NCBI GenBank assembly: GCA_022767345.1
Contig: JALEOD010000014.1
Span: forward strand, 1-39,098
Length of the DNA: 39,098 nt
DNA from: Emergencia sp.
GTDB taxonomy: Bacteria > Bacillota > Clostridia > Peptostreptococcales > Anaerovoracaceae
Direction of reading: 5' to 3'
Made by a program: the position numbers and the translations under genes. Below, one piece after another: positions 7,403 to 16,478 of the stretch (position 1 is the first letter of the stretch; each line of letters starts with the position of its first letter). The notes under the pieces were generated by a model that saw nothing but the letters and a program-made list of their open reading frames with translations, was not told where the DNA came from and did no database searches.

Positions 7403-9670
7403 ATGCCAATTAAAGTACCAAACAATTTACCGGCTATTGAGACACTGACTGCGGAGAACATCTTCGTCATGACCGATACCCGCGCCATGACACAGGACAT
7501 CAGACCGCTGCAGATTTTGATTCTCAATCTGATGCCGACTAAAATAGATACAGAGACACAGCTGACAAGACTCCTTGGAAATACACCGCTGCAGGTGGAA
7601 CTGGAACTTTTGCAGACCAGCACCCACAAAGCGTCCAATGCTTCTGAGGAGCATATGATTGCTTTTTACAAGACCTTTGATCAGATTAAACATAAAAATT
7701 ACGACGGTATGATTATTACCGGCGCGCCGGTGGAACTGCTGCCTTTTGAGGAAGTGGACTACTGGGATGAACTTTGCGAAATTATGGAGTGGTCCAAACG
7801 CCACGTTCACAGTACCTTCCATATCTGCTGGGGCGCTCAGGCGGGCCTCTACTACCATTACGGCATTGAAAAGAGAAAACTGCCGAAGAAGCTTTCCGGC
7901 GTGTACAAGCATACTTTGGACTACAAGAAAGGCATGCTGTTCCGTGGCTTTGACGATGAGTTCTATGTGCCCCATTCCAGAAATACTACGGTGGACAGGG
8001 AAGATGTGGAAAAGATTCCGGAGCTGGAAATTATCTCCACTTCTGATGAAGCAGGAATTTACGCCATTAAGTCCAGAAACGACAGACAGATTTTTATCAT
8101 GGGTCATTCGGAGTATGACGGAGACACTTTGCTGAAGGAATATCTGCGTGACAAGAATGCGGGGATTCACCCTGACGTGCCGTGCAACTATTTCCCTGAC
8201 GATGACGACACCAAAGAACCTACTGTAAAGTGGCGCTCATCTGCTAACCTGCTGTACTGCAACTGGCTCAACTATTTCGTATATCAGACGACCCAGTATG
8301 ACGTGAACCAGATTAACGATGAATCCCTTGCAGACGCTTTTACCCAGAAAGCAGACTGCAAAGTCGCCAAGTTCGGCGGCACATCTCTTGCTGACAGCGG
8401 GCAGTTTAAAAAGTGCGCAGCTATCATAAAAGAAGATGAGGCGAGAAAGTATATCGTCGTATCAGCGCCGGGAAAACGGTCTGCTGACGACGTGAAGGTG
8501 ACGGATCTGCTCATTTCCTGCACGGAAAACAAGGGTGAACAGGCGGAAGAAATTCTCGCCAAGATTCAGTCCAGATATAAAGTTTTGGTCAGAGGACTGG
8601 GCGTTAAAATAGACATCGATGAGGAGTTTAGCAGAATTCGGGCGGCTCTGGGCGATGAATCCAGGAAGGATTACATCATCAGCAGAGGGGAATATCTCAA
8701 CGCCAAGATTATGGCGGCATACCTGGGAGTTGATTTTATCGATGCCGAAGGACATATTTTCCTAAAAGAAGACGGCACCTACGATGAGGAAAAGACTAAG
8801 TCGGTGCTTGGTAAAGCTCTGGCAGAAACGAAGCGGGCAGTCCTTCCGGGTTTTTACGCAAGCCTTCCTTGCGGTGCAGTGAAAACCTTTGCAAGAGGCG
8901 GCTCAGATATTACAGGTGCTGTCGTCGCCGCAGTAGCCGGCGCGGACCTTTACGAAAACTGGACCGATGTGTCAGGTCTTCTCATGGCTGACCCTCGGAT
9001 TGTGGACAAACCGCGCAGCGTGCCGGTGATTACCTATAAAGAGCTTCGCGAGCTTTCCTACATGGGCGCGGCGGTGCTTCATGAGGATACGGTTTTTCCT
9101 GTAGTAAAACTGGAAATTCCAATTAATATCAGAAATACCAATAAGCCGGAGGACCACGGCACTTTAATTGTAAAGAATGCGGACTATTATCAGTCCAGTC
9201 TGGAAATTTCCGGTATTTCCGGAAAGACTGGCTATACGGCAATCTTGATAGAAAAAGGAAAGATGAGCGAGGAACCGCAGCTGCGTGCGGAGATTCTGGA
9301 AATCTTTGACGAGAGAAAAATTGCGGTCAAGAATATCCTGTCCAGCATAGATTCCCTCAATATCATCGTTCATGAATCCGACGTAAGAAACTGCATTTCT
9401 GAGCTTACCGAAGAGATTTGGGACAAAGTACCCCAGGGCACAGTGACTGTAACCGGCGATGTGGCTTTAATCGCTGTCGTCGGACGGGAACTTGGCACTT
9501 CACCTGCCGTTGCCGTAAAGGTGCTGGGCGCCCTTGCCAACCGCAAAATCAACGTAAAGCTCATCGACCACGGCGCGCAGAAAATCAATATGATGGTCGG
9601 CGTGGACAGCGCGGATTACATGGCGGCAGTACAGGCGATTTATACAGAATTTGCGAAAGTAGAACAGTAA
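7403..9670 (+). CDS. Homoserine O-acetyltransferase - aspartate kinase fusion
   Basis: One 755-residue frame holds two enzymes. Residues 1-300 are MetA: Cys142 in HICWGAQAG, His235 and Glu237 in MGHSEYD, and Glu111 in GAPVELL. In characterised MetA, Glu at 111 favours acetyl-CoA over succinyl-CoA. Residues about 319-755 are aspartate kinase: [11 protein letters not shown] at the start, [21 protein letters not shown], and two C-terminal ACT-type domains (about 605-755) that usually bind feedback amino acids. A linker of about 17 residues joins them. The two reactions are the first step of the aspartate family and the first committed methionine step, with two reactions between. Start chosen at ATG 7403 because AGGAGG is 9 bases before it. 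Confidence 0.93.
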   Translation: MPIKVPNNLPAIETLTAENIFVMTDTRAMTQDIRPLQILILNLMPTKIDTETQLTRLLGNTPLQVELELLQTSTHKASNASEEHMIAFYKTFDQIKHKNYDGMIITGAPVELLPFEEVDYWDELCEIMEWSKRHVHSTFHICWGAQAGLYYHYGIEKRKLPKKLSGVYKHTLDYKKGMLFRGFDDEFYVPHSRNTTVDREDVEKIPELEIISTSDEAGIYAIKSRNDRQIFIMGHSEYDGDTLLKEYLRDKNAGIHPDVPCNYFPDDDDTKEPTVKWRSSANLLYCNWLNYFVYQTTQYDVNQINDESLADAFTQKADCKVAKFGGTSLADSGQFKKCAAIIKEDEARKYIVVSAPGKRSADDVKVTDLLISCTENKGEQAEEILAKIQSRYKVLVRGLGVKIDIDEEFSRIRAALGDESRKDYIISRGEYLNAKIMAAYLGVDFIDAEGHIFLKEDGTYDEEKTKSVLGKALAETKRAVLPGFYASLPCGAVKTFARGGSDITGAVVAAVAGADLYENWTDVSGLLMADPRIVDKPRSVPVITYKELRELSYMGAAVLHEDTVFPVVKLEIPINIRNTNKPEDHGTLIVKNADYYQSSLEISGISGKTGYTAILIEKGKMSEEPQLRAEILEIFDERKIAVKNILSSIDSLNIIVHESDVRNCISELTEEIWDKVPQGTVTVTGDVALIAVVGRELGTSPAVAVKVLGALANRKINVKLIDHGAQKINMMVGVDSADYMAAVQAIYTEFAKVEQ

Positions 9671-9673
9671 ACA

Positions 9674-10672
9674 ATGATCATAAAAAAAGCAATTTTACAT
9701 ATTATGGACTTTAACTCGGACATCTGTGTCTTTTCCCAGAAAGAACTGGAAATCGGCGATTATGGTACGGGTGAGTTCATCGAAAAGCATTTGTCGCGCA
9801 TTATGGAAGACGGCGCGAAGAAGAAAGGCGAGTTTTTAGAGTACAGTATTCTGAAACAGACCCTTGAGCGGTATCTTTCCGGAAATATCGACTTTGCGGA
9901 GTTTTCCACGGCGGCAGGCAACCTGCTCCACGACCAGATTTCACAGGCTGACGAGCCGGAGTCCATGGACTTTCTGGTGTGTCAGTTTACGGAGGAGAGC
10001 AGAGAGTACATCGGTCTTCTGCTCCTTCCAAATAAAACGGCTTACACCCATCAGGTGGAAAACGGACAGGAGGGTGTTGCCAACAAGATTATCCGCTATT
10101 TTACCATGCTGCCGGGAACTAATCAGAAGATTTCCTGCTATGCGCTCATCGATACGGAGGATTTGTCGGTGGTGCTATGCGACAAGAAAAGAGCTATCAA
10201 CGGCGACGAGGTCATGGTGCTGCCTGATAAGGTTCTGCAATGTACCTACGGTCAGTCGGCACGGGAAACGGTGCGCATGATTAAAAAAATCACCAGCGAG
10301 GTGGCGGAGGAATACGGCAGCAATTCAGCTGTGGCGGTGAGCAGGGCGAAGAACTGTATCATCGAGCGGGCAGAGCAGAACGTACCTTTTACACCGTCGG
10401 ATCTTTGTGAAGAGGTATTTCACGACAACGAAGTGATGAAGAAAACCTTCCGGCAGAAGGCGATGGAGGCAGATATGCCGCCGAAGCTTTCTGTGGAAAA
10501 TCCAAAAGTGGTCAAGAGCATTAGAAGCCACAAGATAAAAACCGACACCGGCATTGAAATTAAAATCCCGACGGAGTATCTGGAAAACAGCAGATATGTG
10601 GAATTTATCAACAATCCGGACGGAACCATTTCCATTGCCCTGAAAAACATCGGAAAGATTGTGAACAGATAA
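9674..10672 (+). CDS. Nucleoid-associated protein, NdpA/YejK family
   Basis: The protein has 332 residues and is soluble. The N-terminal pattern IIKKAILHIMDFNSDICVFS, the central GLLLLPNKTAYTHQVE segment and the overall size match the 37-kDa nucleoid-associated protein family (NdpA/YejK, PF04245). Known members bind DNA and localise to the nucleoid, with a poorly defined role. It begins 4 bases after the metA fusion and its stop overlaps the ATG of the DUF1848 gene, so all three genes probably form one transcript. No functional link to methionine synthesis is evident. Confidence 0.78.
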   Translation: MIIKKAILHIMDFNSDICVFSQKELEIGDYGTGEFIEKHLSRIMEDGAKKKGEFLEYSILKQTLERYLSGNIDFAEFSTAAGNLLHDQISQADEPESMDFLVCQFTEESREYIGLLLLPNKTAYTHQVENGQEGVANKIIRYFTMLPGTNQKISCYALIDTEDLSVVLCDKKRAINGDEVMVLPDKVLQCTYGQSARETVRMIKKITSEVAEEYGSNSAVAVSRAKNCIIERAEQNVPFTPSDLCEEVFHDNEVMKKTFRQKAMEADMPPKLSVENPKVVKSIRSHKIKTDTGIEIKIPTEYLENSRYVEFINNPDGTISIALKNIGKIVNR

Positions 10673-11607
10673 TGATTTTAAATACAGGAAACAGAACAGA
10701 CATTCCGGCCTTCTACAGCAAGTGGTTTTACCGCCGCCTCAAGGAAGGCTTTGTCTTTGCCAGAAACCCATATCAGCCCCAGCAGGTGACCCGCTACTTA
10801 TTGGAGCCGTCTACCATTGACTGCATTACTTTCTGTACAAAAAATCCGGCGCCTATGCTGGAAAATCTAGCGCAGCTGTCGCCGTTCCGCCAGTTTTGGT
10901 CGGTGACGATTACCCCTTACGGCAGGGATATTGAGCCATACGTGCCGCCGGTAGATGAGGTGATAGAAAGTTTTCGCACTTTGTCGCGGCACGTGGGGAA
11001 AGACTGCATCAGCTGGCGATACGATCCTATTTTTATTACGGAGCAGTATTCGGAGGATTACCATATCTCCGCCTTTGCAAAGATGGCTGAAAAACTGTCA
11101 GGCTATACGCAGCACTGCGTCATCAGCTTTTTGGACCTTTATGATAAGACGAAACGGAATTTTCCGGAAGGACGGACGGTACTTCGGGAGGAACGGCTGA
11201 GGCTAGGTGAGGCCTTTGTTCAGCTTGCAGAGAAGGCGGGCATGACCCTTTACCCTTGCGGGGAGGGGGATGAACTGGCTGAATTTGGCGCGGACTGCGG
11301 CGGATGCCAGAGTCAGAAAGTGCTGGAAAAAGCTATGGGCCTGCCGATGACAGTGCCAAAATCCGCTATGACAAGAGAGGAATGCAGCTGTATTTTGGGA
11401 AGTGATATCGGTGCTTACAATACCTGCGGTCACGGCTGTCTCTACTGTTATGCCAATTATGACAGGGAGACAGTGGAATACAACATGAAGCAGCATGACC
11501 CATTTTCTCCCTTTTTAATCGGAGATTTTATGGACGGGGATATCATTAAATCCTGCGACCAGGAAAGCTGGATTCGCTGGCAGATGTCGCTGGATGAACT
11601 GCTGTAA
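10672..11607 (+). CDS. DUF1848 family protein
   Basis: The protein has 311 residues. It begins ILNTGNRTDIPAFYSKWF and contains SWRYDPIFIT, which I recognise as typical of DUF1848. The C-terminal part is cysteine-rich: CGGCQSQK, ECSCILGSDIGAYNTCGHG, then CLYCYANYD. The last cluster resembles an iron-sulfur or radical-SAM-like Cys pattern, though it lies at the C-terminus rather than the N-terminus. Function is not established for the family. The ATG overlaps the stop of the NdpA-type gene by one base. Confidence 0.78.
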   Translation: MILNTGNRTDIPAFYSKWFYRRLKEGFVFARNPYQPQQVTRYLLEPSTIDCITFCTKNPAPMLENLAQLSPFRQFWSVTITPYGRDIEPYVPPVDEVIESFRTLSRHVGKDCISWRYDPIFITEQYSEDYHISAFAKMAEKLSGYTQHCVISFLDLYDKTKRNFPEGRTVLREERLRLGEAFVQLAEKAGMTLYPCGEGDELAEFGADCGGCQSQKVLEKAMGLPMTVPKSAMTREECSCILGSDIGAYNTCGHGCLYCYANYDRETVEYNMKQHDPFSPFLIGDFMDGDIIKSCDQESWIRWQMSLDELL

Positions 11608-11648
11608 GCAGGAATGCACGGAAATACATAGATTTGAAAAAAATCGTT

Positions 11649-11836
11649 AAAATATGCACGAGACTGTACGTAAAATCAAGAAAATCATCAAAAATATGCA
11701 CATCTGAGGTGATTTTCATTGAGAAAACCGCTCATGCTAAGCAAGCACGTGCATATTTTCGCTGGTTTCTTCAAAAATACGCACAACTTCCGAGCTGGAT
11801 GTGCATATTTTGAGAGAAATTTTGAATTCTATGCAC
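11649..11836. repeat. Cluster of AAAATATGCAC motifs in both orientations
   Basis: Exact forward copies lie at 11649-11659 and 11691-11701, exact inverted copies at 11749-11759 and 11801-11811, a one-base variant at 11774-11784, and a shorter TATGCAC at 11830-11836. The pair 11774/11801 folds as a hairpin around a 16-base loop region. An extra stem GAAAATCA/TGATTTTC (11680-11687 and 11710-11717) encloses the second copy. This fills the middle of a 337-base gap. It could be an operator array, an RNA structure or a repeat family. Confidence 0.65.
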
Positions 11837-11944
11837 ATGAGTGATCCATGAAGACCTTGCTGTGAAGAAGTATATGGGCGGGCTTTTCTTTAGGCCTGAC
11901 TTATGATAGAATAAATATATTGTATTAGAAAAGGAGTTTGAGCA

Positions 11945-12382
11945 ATGCAAATTACAGACAGAGTAAAAAACTGCAATGGCTGTGAGGCTTGCACTGTGGG
12001 TTGCAAGTACGCCTGCATTAAAATGGAACGGGATGAAAACGGATATAAGAAGCCGGTAATCAATGAGGACGGCTGTAGCAAGTGTAATAACTGCGTTCTT
12101 TACTGTCCGGTGTTCAACCCGGTTGATTTGCCGGAATTTGAGACTTTTTATGAATATAAAGATGAGTATTACGAGCGTGACATGGCAAAGGTTTACAGAG
12201 AAACCATGCGTCAGGTCAAAGCCGGCACTACGACTGAGTTTGTAGGAACGCTGTGCCAGATTGCCGGTCTGAAATCTCTGATGGGAGATAAGCTGAGTCA
12301 CGATCTTCGGATTTTTCCGCTGCACTGCGACCCGGAAAATCCAAGAAGACCGGAGTGCGCGGCATGTCCTTTTTATAAGTAA
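11945..12382 (+). CDS. Small dicluster iron-sulfur protein (FrhB-like N-terminus)
   Basis: The protein has 145 residues and two ferredoxin-type clusters: Cys10, 13, 16, 20 (CNGCEACTVGC) and Cys44, 47, 50, 54 (CSKCNNCVLYCP). After these comes GTLCQIAGLKSLMGD, like the GTPCQI loop of the F420 hydrogenase/dehydrogenase beta (FrhB) family, and a late pair CAACPFYK. It is far shorter than FrhB proteins and looks like a condensed version. Likely role: electron transfer with an unknown partner. AAGGAG precedes the ATG. Its stop overlaps the ATG of the AEC transporter gene. Confidence 0.7.
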   Translation: MQITDRVKNCNGCEACTVGCKYACIKMERDENGYKKPVINEDGCSKCNNCVLYCPVFNPVDLPEFETFYEYKDEYYERDMAKVYRETMRQVKAGTTTEFVGTLCQIAGLKSLMGDKLSHDLRIFPLHCDPENPRRPECAACPFYK

Positions 12383-13322
12383 TGCTTAGTAATTTTATCA
12401 TAGCCTTAGAGGCAGTGCTTCCCATGTTTATTCTCATGGCTATTGGAGTGCTGGTGAAAGAGCGTAGACTCATGGAACCGCCGGAAATCAAGAAGATGAA
12501 CCACATGGTTTTTGTGGTGTTTTTCCAGCCATGATGTTTCACAGCCTTTACGGAAAGGACCTTGCGGAAGCATTTAACGGAAAGCTGCTGGCTTTTGGTG
12601 TTGTCTCCGTGCTGGTAATCTATGCCGCTTCCATGGCGGCGGCCTTTGTGACAACGAAAAATTCTAAAAGCAGAGGTGCGATGATTCAGGGACTTTATCG
12701 GAGCAATTTTGTCATCATGGGGCTGCCTATTGCGGCCAATCTTCTTGGTAGAGAGAATTTAGGCGTAACCGCTGTGATGGTGGCTGTAATTGTACCGCTG
12801 TATAATGTAATGGCGGTCATCACCCTGGAGGTTTTTCGCGGCGGAAAGCCCAGCCTTAGAGAAACCGTAAAAAAAGTTGTCACCAACCCTTTAATTCTGG
12901 GGGCGGCGGCAGGTCTTATTACGGTGGTTTTCAGAATGAGGCTTCCGGAGGTACTGGAAGAAGTCATCAGCGATATGGCGGCGGTAACGACGCCTCTGGC
13001 TCTGATTATTTTGGGCGCATCTATTGATTTTAAGGAAATGGGAAGCAGCGGGAAGAATCTTCTGGTCTGCGTCATCGGGCGGCTTGTGGTGATACCGGCT
13101 ATTGGTCTTTGGGCGGCAGCCCTTTGCGGTTTTCGGGGCATTGAGTTTGTGACCCTTCTCGCCATGTTTGCATCGCCTGCGGCAGTGTCTTCTTTTACGA
13201 TGGCACAGTCCATGGAAAGCGACGCCCAGCTTGCCGGCGGCATTGTGATTTTTACCACGGCATTTGCCAGTTTTACGATGTTTCTATGGATATTCCTGTT
13301 TAAAAACCTGGGAATGTTTTAA
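12382..13322 (+). pseudogene. AEC family transporter, frameshifted
   Basis: The first frame from ATG 12382 encodes an AEC (auxin efflux carrier-like) N-terminus (ALEAVLPMFILMAIGVLVK) and stops at a TGA near 12532. The rest of the protein, starting PAMMFHSLYGKDL, continues in the -1 frame to 13322. Adding one base in TTTTTCC near 12524-12530 restores a 313-residue protein with the usual ten membrane segments and reads FFPAMMF. Family members export or import small organic acids or amino acids. It is either a genuine 1-base deletion or a sequencing error. The local codons do not form a good slippery heptamer, so programmed frameshifting is unlikely. Confidence 0.75.
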
Positions 13323-13354
13323 AATATCAATGAGAGATAAAGGAGAAAAAAGCG

Positions 13355-14173
13355 ATGAGTGATTGTAATCATGATTGTGGATCCTGCAGTGCAACCTGCG
13401 GAGAAAGACAAGAAGATCCGGGCATCAAGAAAGCCCCGATGAACGATTTGTCTGATGTAAGAAAAGTAATAGGTGTTGTCAGCGGTAAGGGCGGCGTAGG
13501 TAAATCCTCCGTAACTTCCATGCTGGCAGTTGCTGCAAAGAGACAGGGAAGGAACGTTGCCATTTTAGATGCGGACATCACAGGCCCGTCTATTCCAAAG
13601 GCTTTCGGCCTTACCGAAAAAGCCCAGGGCAACGACCAGATGATTCTTCCGTCTGTAACTGGAAGTGGTATTAAAGCCATGTCCATCAACCTGCTTCTGG
13701 AAAATGAAACCGACCCGGTTGTCTGGAGGGGTCCGATTCTGGGCGGCGTAATCGAGCAGTTCTGGAGCGATGTATGCTGGGGCGATGTAGATGTGATGTT
13801 TGTTGACATGCCGCCGGGAACCGGTGATGTGGCGCTGACTGTATATCAGAGCCTGCCTGTTGACGGCATTATTATCGTAACTTCCCCGCAGGAACTTGTA
13901 GGCATGATTGTTGAAAAGGCCGTAAAGATGGCGGAACTGATGGATATCCCTGTTCTTGGAATTGTAGAAAACATGTCCTACTTCAAATGCCCAAGCTGCA
14001 ATGAAAAGCACATGATTTTCGGCGAAAGCCACATCGAGGAAGTAGCTGCAAAGCATGGTATTCCAAACGTTGCAAAGCTTCCGATGGATATGGAAGTCGC
14101 TAAGGCTTGCGACAGCGGCCGTATCGAAGATTACGTAAGTGAAGAAATGGATCAGCTGGCAAAAGAGCTGTAA
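13355..14173 (+). CDS. Mrp/NBP35-type iron-sulfur carrier ATPase
   Basis: The protein has 272 residues. The N-terminus has a CX3CX2CX3C cluster motif (Cys4, 8, 11, 15), as in NBP35/Cfd1-type carriers. The Walker A motif SGKGGVGKSS is at 43-52, the deviant P-loop of MinD/Mrp proteins. DMPPGTGD (151-158) is the family signature, and the C-terminal CPSC (212-215) is the dimer-bridging cluster site. The protein loads [4Fe-4S] clusters onto target enzymes in the cytosol. It lies near an iron-sulfur protein gene but is separated from it by the broken transporter. Confidence 0.93.
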   Translation: MSDCNHDCGSCSATCGERQEDPGIKKAPMNDLSDVRKVIGVVSGKGGVGKSSVTSMLAVAAKRQGRNVAILDADITGPSIPKAFGLTEKAQGNDQMILPSVTGSGIKAMSINLLLENETDPVVWRGPILGGVIEQFWSDVCWGDVDVMFVDMPPGTGDVALTVYQSLPVDGIIIVTSPQELVGMIVEKAVKMAELMDIPVLGIVENMSYFKCPSCNEKHMIFGESHIEEVAAKHGIPNVAKLPMDMEVAKACDSGRIEDYVSEEMDQLAKEL

Positions 14174-14183
14174 GGTGAGTGCC

Positions 14184-15164
14184 ATGAGAAAGAACTTTGT
14201 TAAGAAACTGGTCCTTTGCCTGATGATTTTCACTGCGGTTCTTGCCTTTTGTGCCTGCGGAGATGAGGAAGTAGCCCTGCAGATGGGTGAAACCACCGTG
14301 ATTTCCGAAAAGGCAGAGATTACCCCGAAAAACGTGCTGGTTACACCGCAGGTTTATGCGCCTTTGACCCAGTCTTTCAGCATGGGCTGGGAAGCAGAAG
14401 AAGGTGAACTCTTTGTCGTAGTAGAAGCAAGGGTGAAAAATCTGGCAGCAGAGGATATGTCCCTTGCGGATATCTGCGCCTTCAGGCTGGAACGTGACGA
14501 GGAAAACTTTACAGAGCAGATGACGGCAGCTGTAGATGAAGGCGGCAGGAAACTGACTTCTTACCCGACCATCAAAGCCGGTAAGGAAAGCACTGTATAC
14601 TTTGTCACAAAGATGGAGGACGCAAAGGTTGGTGCAGACAGTATGACAGCAGCATTTGCCTTTGATACTGATAAGGAAAAAGCGTCCTATAACTACAGAC
14701 TTTCGATTGATACATCGGCACCGGTGGCAGTGTACCAGAAACCGAAGCTGAAGGAGAAGATTACGATAGATGGCAGCTGTGAGCTAACGCCGAGCAAACT
14801 GCGCTTTACGAAGAAGATTGAACCGGAAAACCCGGGTTATTTCTACAATTACTTCAAAGCCAGCAATGATGACGAAAGACTTCTTGTGCTTGATGTAAAG
14901 GTGAAGAATCTTTCCGGCGAAAAAAAGGACGCGGACAGTTTCTACGGCATTCGTATTGTGATGGAAGACGGCAGGAACTATATCGGGAGTGTAGTGGCCG
15001 ATGATGAAAATAAAGCCAATATTACCGCCTATGAGGATATCGGAAAAGGAAAGAGCCGCCAGACTTACGGCATAGCGAGCATTCCAAAAGCAGCAGGAGA
15101 CGGCAAGTGCAGTCTGTATCTGTATGCGGGCGGAAACTACTATTTGTATGAATATGAGAAATAA
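14184..15164 (+). CDS. Lipoprotein with two similar extracellular domains
   Basis: ATG 14184 is preferred because it opens a lipoprotein signal (MRKNFVKKLVLCLMIFTAVL, then AFCAC; Cys25 likely lipidated) after AGGTGAG. The protein has 326 residues. Two segments look alike: ELFVVVEARVKNLAAEDMSL (about 75-95) and LLVLDVKVKNLSGEKKDADS (about 235-255), each followed by a strand-rich part with a tyrosine-rich end. This resembles the DUF4352-type immunoglobulin-like fold. Function unknown. It follows the Mrp gene by 10 bases and ends at a strong hairpin. Confidence 0.6.
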   Translation: MRKNFVKKLVLCLMIFTAVLAFCACGDEEVALQMGETTVISEKAEITPKNVLVTPQVYAPLTQSFSMGWEAEEGELFVVVEARVKNLAAEDMSLADICAFRLERDEENFTEQMTAAVDEGGRKLTSYPTIKAGKESTVYFVTKMEDAKVGADSMTAAFAFDTDKEKASYNYRLSIDTSAPVAVYQKPKLKEKITIDGSCELTPSKLRFTKKIEPENPGYFYNYFKASNDDERLLVLDVKVKNLSGEKKDADSFYGIRIVMEDGRNYIGSVVADDENKANITAYEDIGKGKSRQTYGIASIPKAAGDGKCSLYLYAGGNYYLYEYEK

Positions 15165-15170
15165 ATAAAA

Positions 15171-15199
15171 AAAGCCCCCGGCAGTGCGTCCGGGGGTTT
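15171..15199 (+). terminator. GC-rich terminator after the lipoprotein gene
   Basis: CCCCCGG (15175-15181) pairs with CCGGGGG (15190-15196), with an A run before and only TTT after. It should end the 13355-15164 transcript. The A run would also give some termination in the other direction. Confidence 0.75.
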
Positions 15200-15605
15200 G
15201 CTGCTGCTTGCAAGTATGTGAAGAAAGCACGGAAGATAATACGCAAGTACGAAGAGGCACTTTAACCTAAATCGTTATTTTTCTAAAAAGGTGTATAAGA
15301 AGGTGGGGAATTCTTAACCGAAAAACAGAAAGCATTGAAAAAGTGTATAAGTCAGGGTAAGGTGTATTGAGGTGCATCGTGAATTTTCCTTAAATCCTTA
15401 TAGATTATGCAAGAATATCGAGATGTTGAGAAGTATCTTGCAGAAAATGCAAGCCATGCAGTGGTGGAAGGCAAAAGTTTTATACATTTTTCAGGTAAAA
15501 ATAGAAAATGGGTTAAACGAGGTGCTAAAAAACAGCAAATCAACCAACGGTTCCTGTTCAAAAAAGCACATTGCTCTATAATAAAAAGGTAAGGAGGAAG
15601 AAATT
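15200..15605. other. Gap without a convincing gene; promoter of the XRE gene
   Basis: Small overlapping open frames at 15372-15592 lack ribosome sites and recognisable domains, so I do not call them. GTGTATAAG occurs twice (15291-15299 and 15343-15351, 52 bp apart) and a variant begins at 15362, possibly binding sites. A consensus -10 TATAAT is at 15577-15582, 24 bases before the start of the XRE gene, without a clear -35. AGGAGG lies at 15592-15597. Confidence 0.45.
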
Positions 15606-16073
15606 TTGAATCAAGTAAAAATCGGCAGATTCATAGCAGACTGCCGCAAAGAGAAACACATTACCCAGGTGCAACTTGCGGAGAAATTGAACATTACCAA
15701 TAGAGCGGTATCTAAGTGGGAAACAGGAAAGAGTATGCCGGACGTATCTATTATGGTTGAGCTATGCGGCATTTTGGGTATTACGGTCAATGAGCTTTTG
15801 AGCGGAGAAAGGATTGCCATGGAGCATTATCAGAAAAAAGCAGAAGAAAATTTAATTGAACTGCAGGAGAAAAAAGAAAAAGCAAGAAAGGCCCTAAACC
15901 GGGTGGAATTGATTTGGACTATCGCTGCCCTATTGCTGGCACCCGTTCATTTTATGATTAACTATTATTATCCGCAAAATAATGGAACAGGCATCGGCTT
16001 GTTAATCTTACTGATTGGTCTGTTCCTGTTTACGGGATATTTTCTGCGATATTATGAATTGCGGCTGAAGTAG
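15606..16073 (+). CDS. XRE family regulator with two membrane segments
   Basis: The protein has 155 residues and a TTG start (AGGAGG is 8 bases upstream and no ATG is near). The helix-turn-helix domain at about 5-60 reads IADCRKEKHITQVQLAEKLN and NRAVSKWETGKSMPD, the classic Cro/CI-type pattern. A charged coiled segment follows (75-98), then two hydrophobic segments near 103-120 and 127-147. Membrane-attached XRE regulators of this design are common in Clostridia; their signal is usually unknown. It is convergent with the crcB gene. Confidence 0.85.
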   Translation: MNQVKIGRFIADCRKEKHITQVQLAEKLNITNRAVSKWETGKSMPDVSIMVELCGILGITVNELLSGERIAMEHYQKKAEENLIELQEKKEKARKALNRVELIWTIAALLLAPVHFMINYYYPQNNGTGIGLLILLIGLFLFTGYFLRYYELRLK

Positions 16074-16089
16074 TCTGGTTATGCTGCTG

Positions 16090-16461
16090 TCAGCTAAGTG
16101 TTTTTACTGCGGCAAATTGACCTGCGTAAACACCTAAAACACAGCAAAGCACGCTGAGCACAGCGTAAATGATTCCGATGGAAAACTTTCCCTCCTCAAA
16201 GAGGGTGAGTGTTTCCAGTGAAAAAGTAGAAAATGTGGTAAAACCACCGCACACGCCGACTTTCAGAAAGAGCATGAGGGTCGGCGATACGTCTTTTTTG
16301 ACTGAAACCATGCCAAACAGAAATCCGATGGCAATCGCACCGAAAAGATTGGTGATAAAAGTCTGAAAAGGAAAAACGTGTTTTATTTCAATGAGACTGA
16401 TTGCGTATCTGGCACAGGCGCCGGCGGCACCGCCAAGGGCAACGAATAAAAAATTTAACAT
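16090..16461 (-). CDS. crcB: Fluoride channel CrcB/Fluc
   Basis: The protein has 123 residues and four membrane helices. Family motifs: GGAAGACARY near the start, TFITNLFGAIAIGF, and GGFTTFSTFSLE at about 75-86, with the phenylalanines that line the fluoride pore. It exports fluoride by passive channelling as a dual-topology dimer. It lies 17 bases after the DtxR-type repressor on the same strand, so the two are probably co-transcribed. I see no fluoride riboswitch ahead of it, so control probably comes from the repressor's promoter. Confidence 0.93.
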   Translation of the reverse strand: MLNFLFVALGGAAGACARYAISLIEIKHVFPFQTFITNLFGAIAIGFLFGMVSVKKDVSPTLMLFLKVGVCGGFTTFSTFSLETLTLFEEGKFSIGIIYAVLSVLCCVLGVYAGQFAAVKTLS

Positions 16462-16478
16462 AAAAATCCTGCCAATCT

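Noticed and set aside
7427-8170. 247-codon minus-strand open frame
   Set aside because: It is opposite the MetA domain and shows no motif or ribosome site.
11649-11836. CRISPR-like array
   Set aside because: The repeats are only 11 bases, occur in both orientations and have unequal spacing, with no cas genes.
12500-12540. Programmed -1 frameshift in the AEC gene
   Set aside because: The codons GTG TTT TTC do not form an X-XXY-YYZ heptamer at the P site, and a one-base deletion is simpler.
15372-15592. Three overlapping 60-70 codon frames before the XRE gene
   Set aside because: There is no Shine-Dalgarno sequence, no domain, and a promoter -10 lies inside them.
16462-16478. Fluoride riboswitch for crcB
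   Set aside because: Only 17 bases separate crcB from the upstream repressor gene, and no aptamer-like sequence is present.
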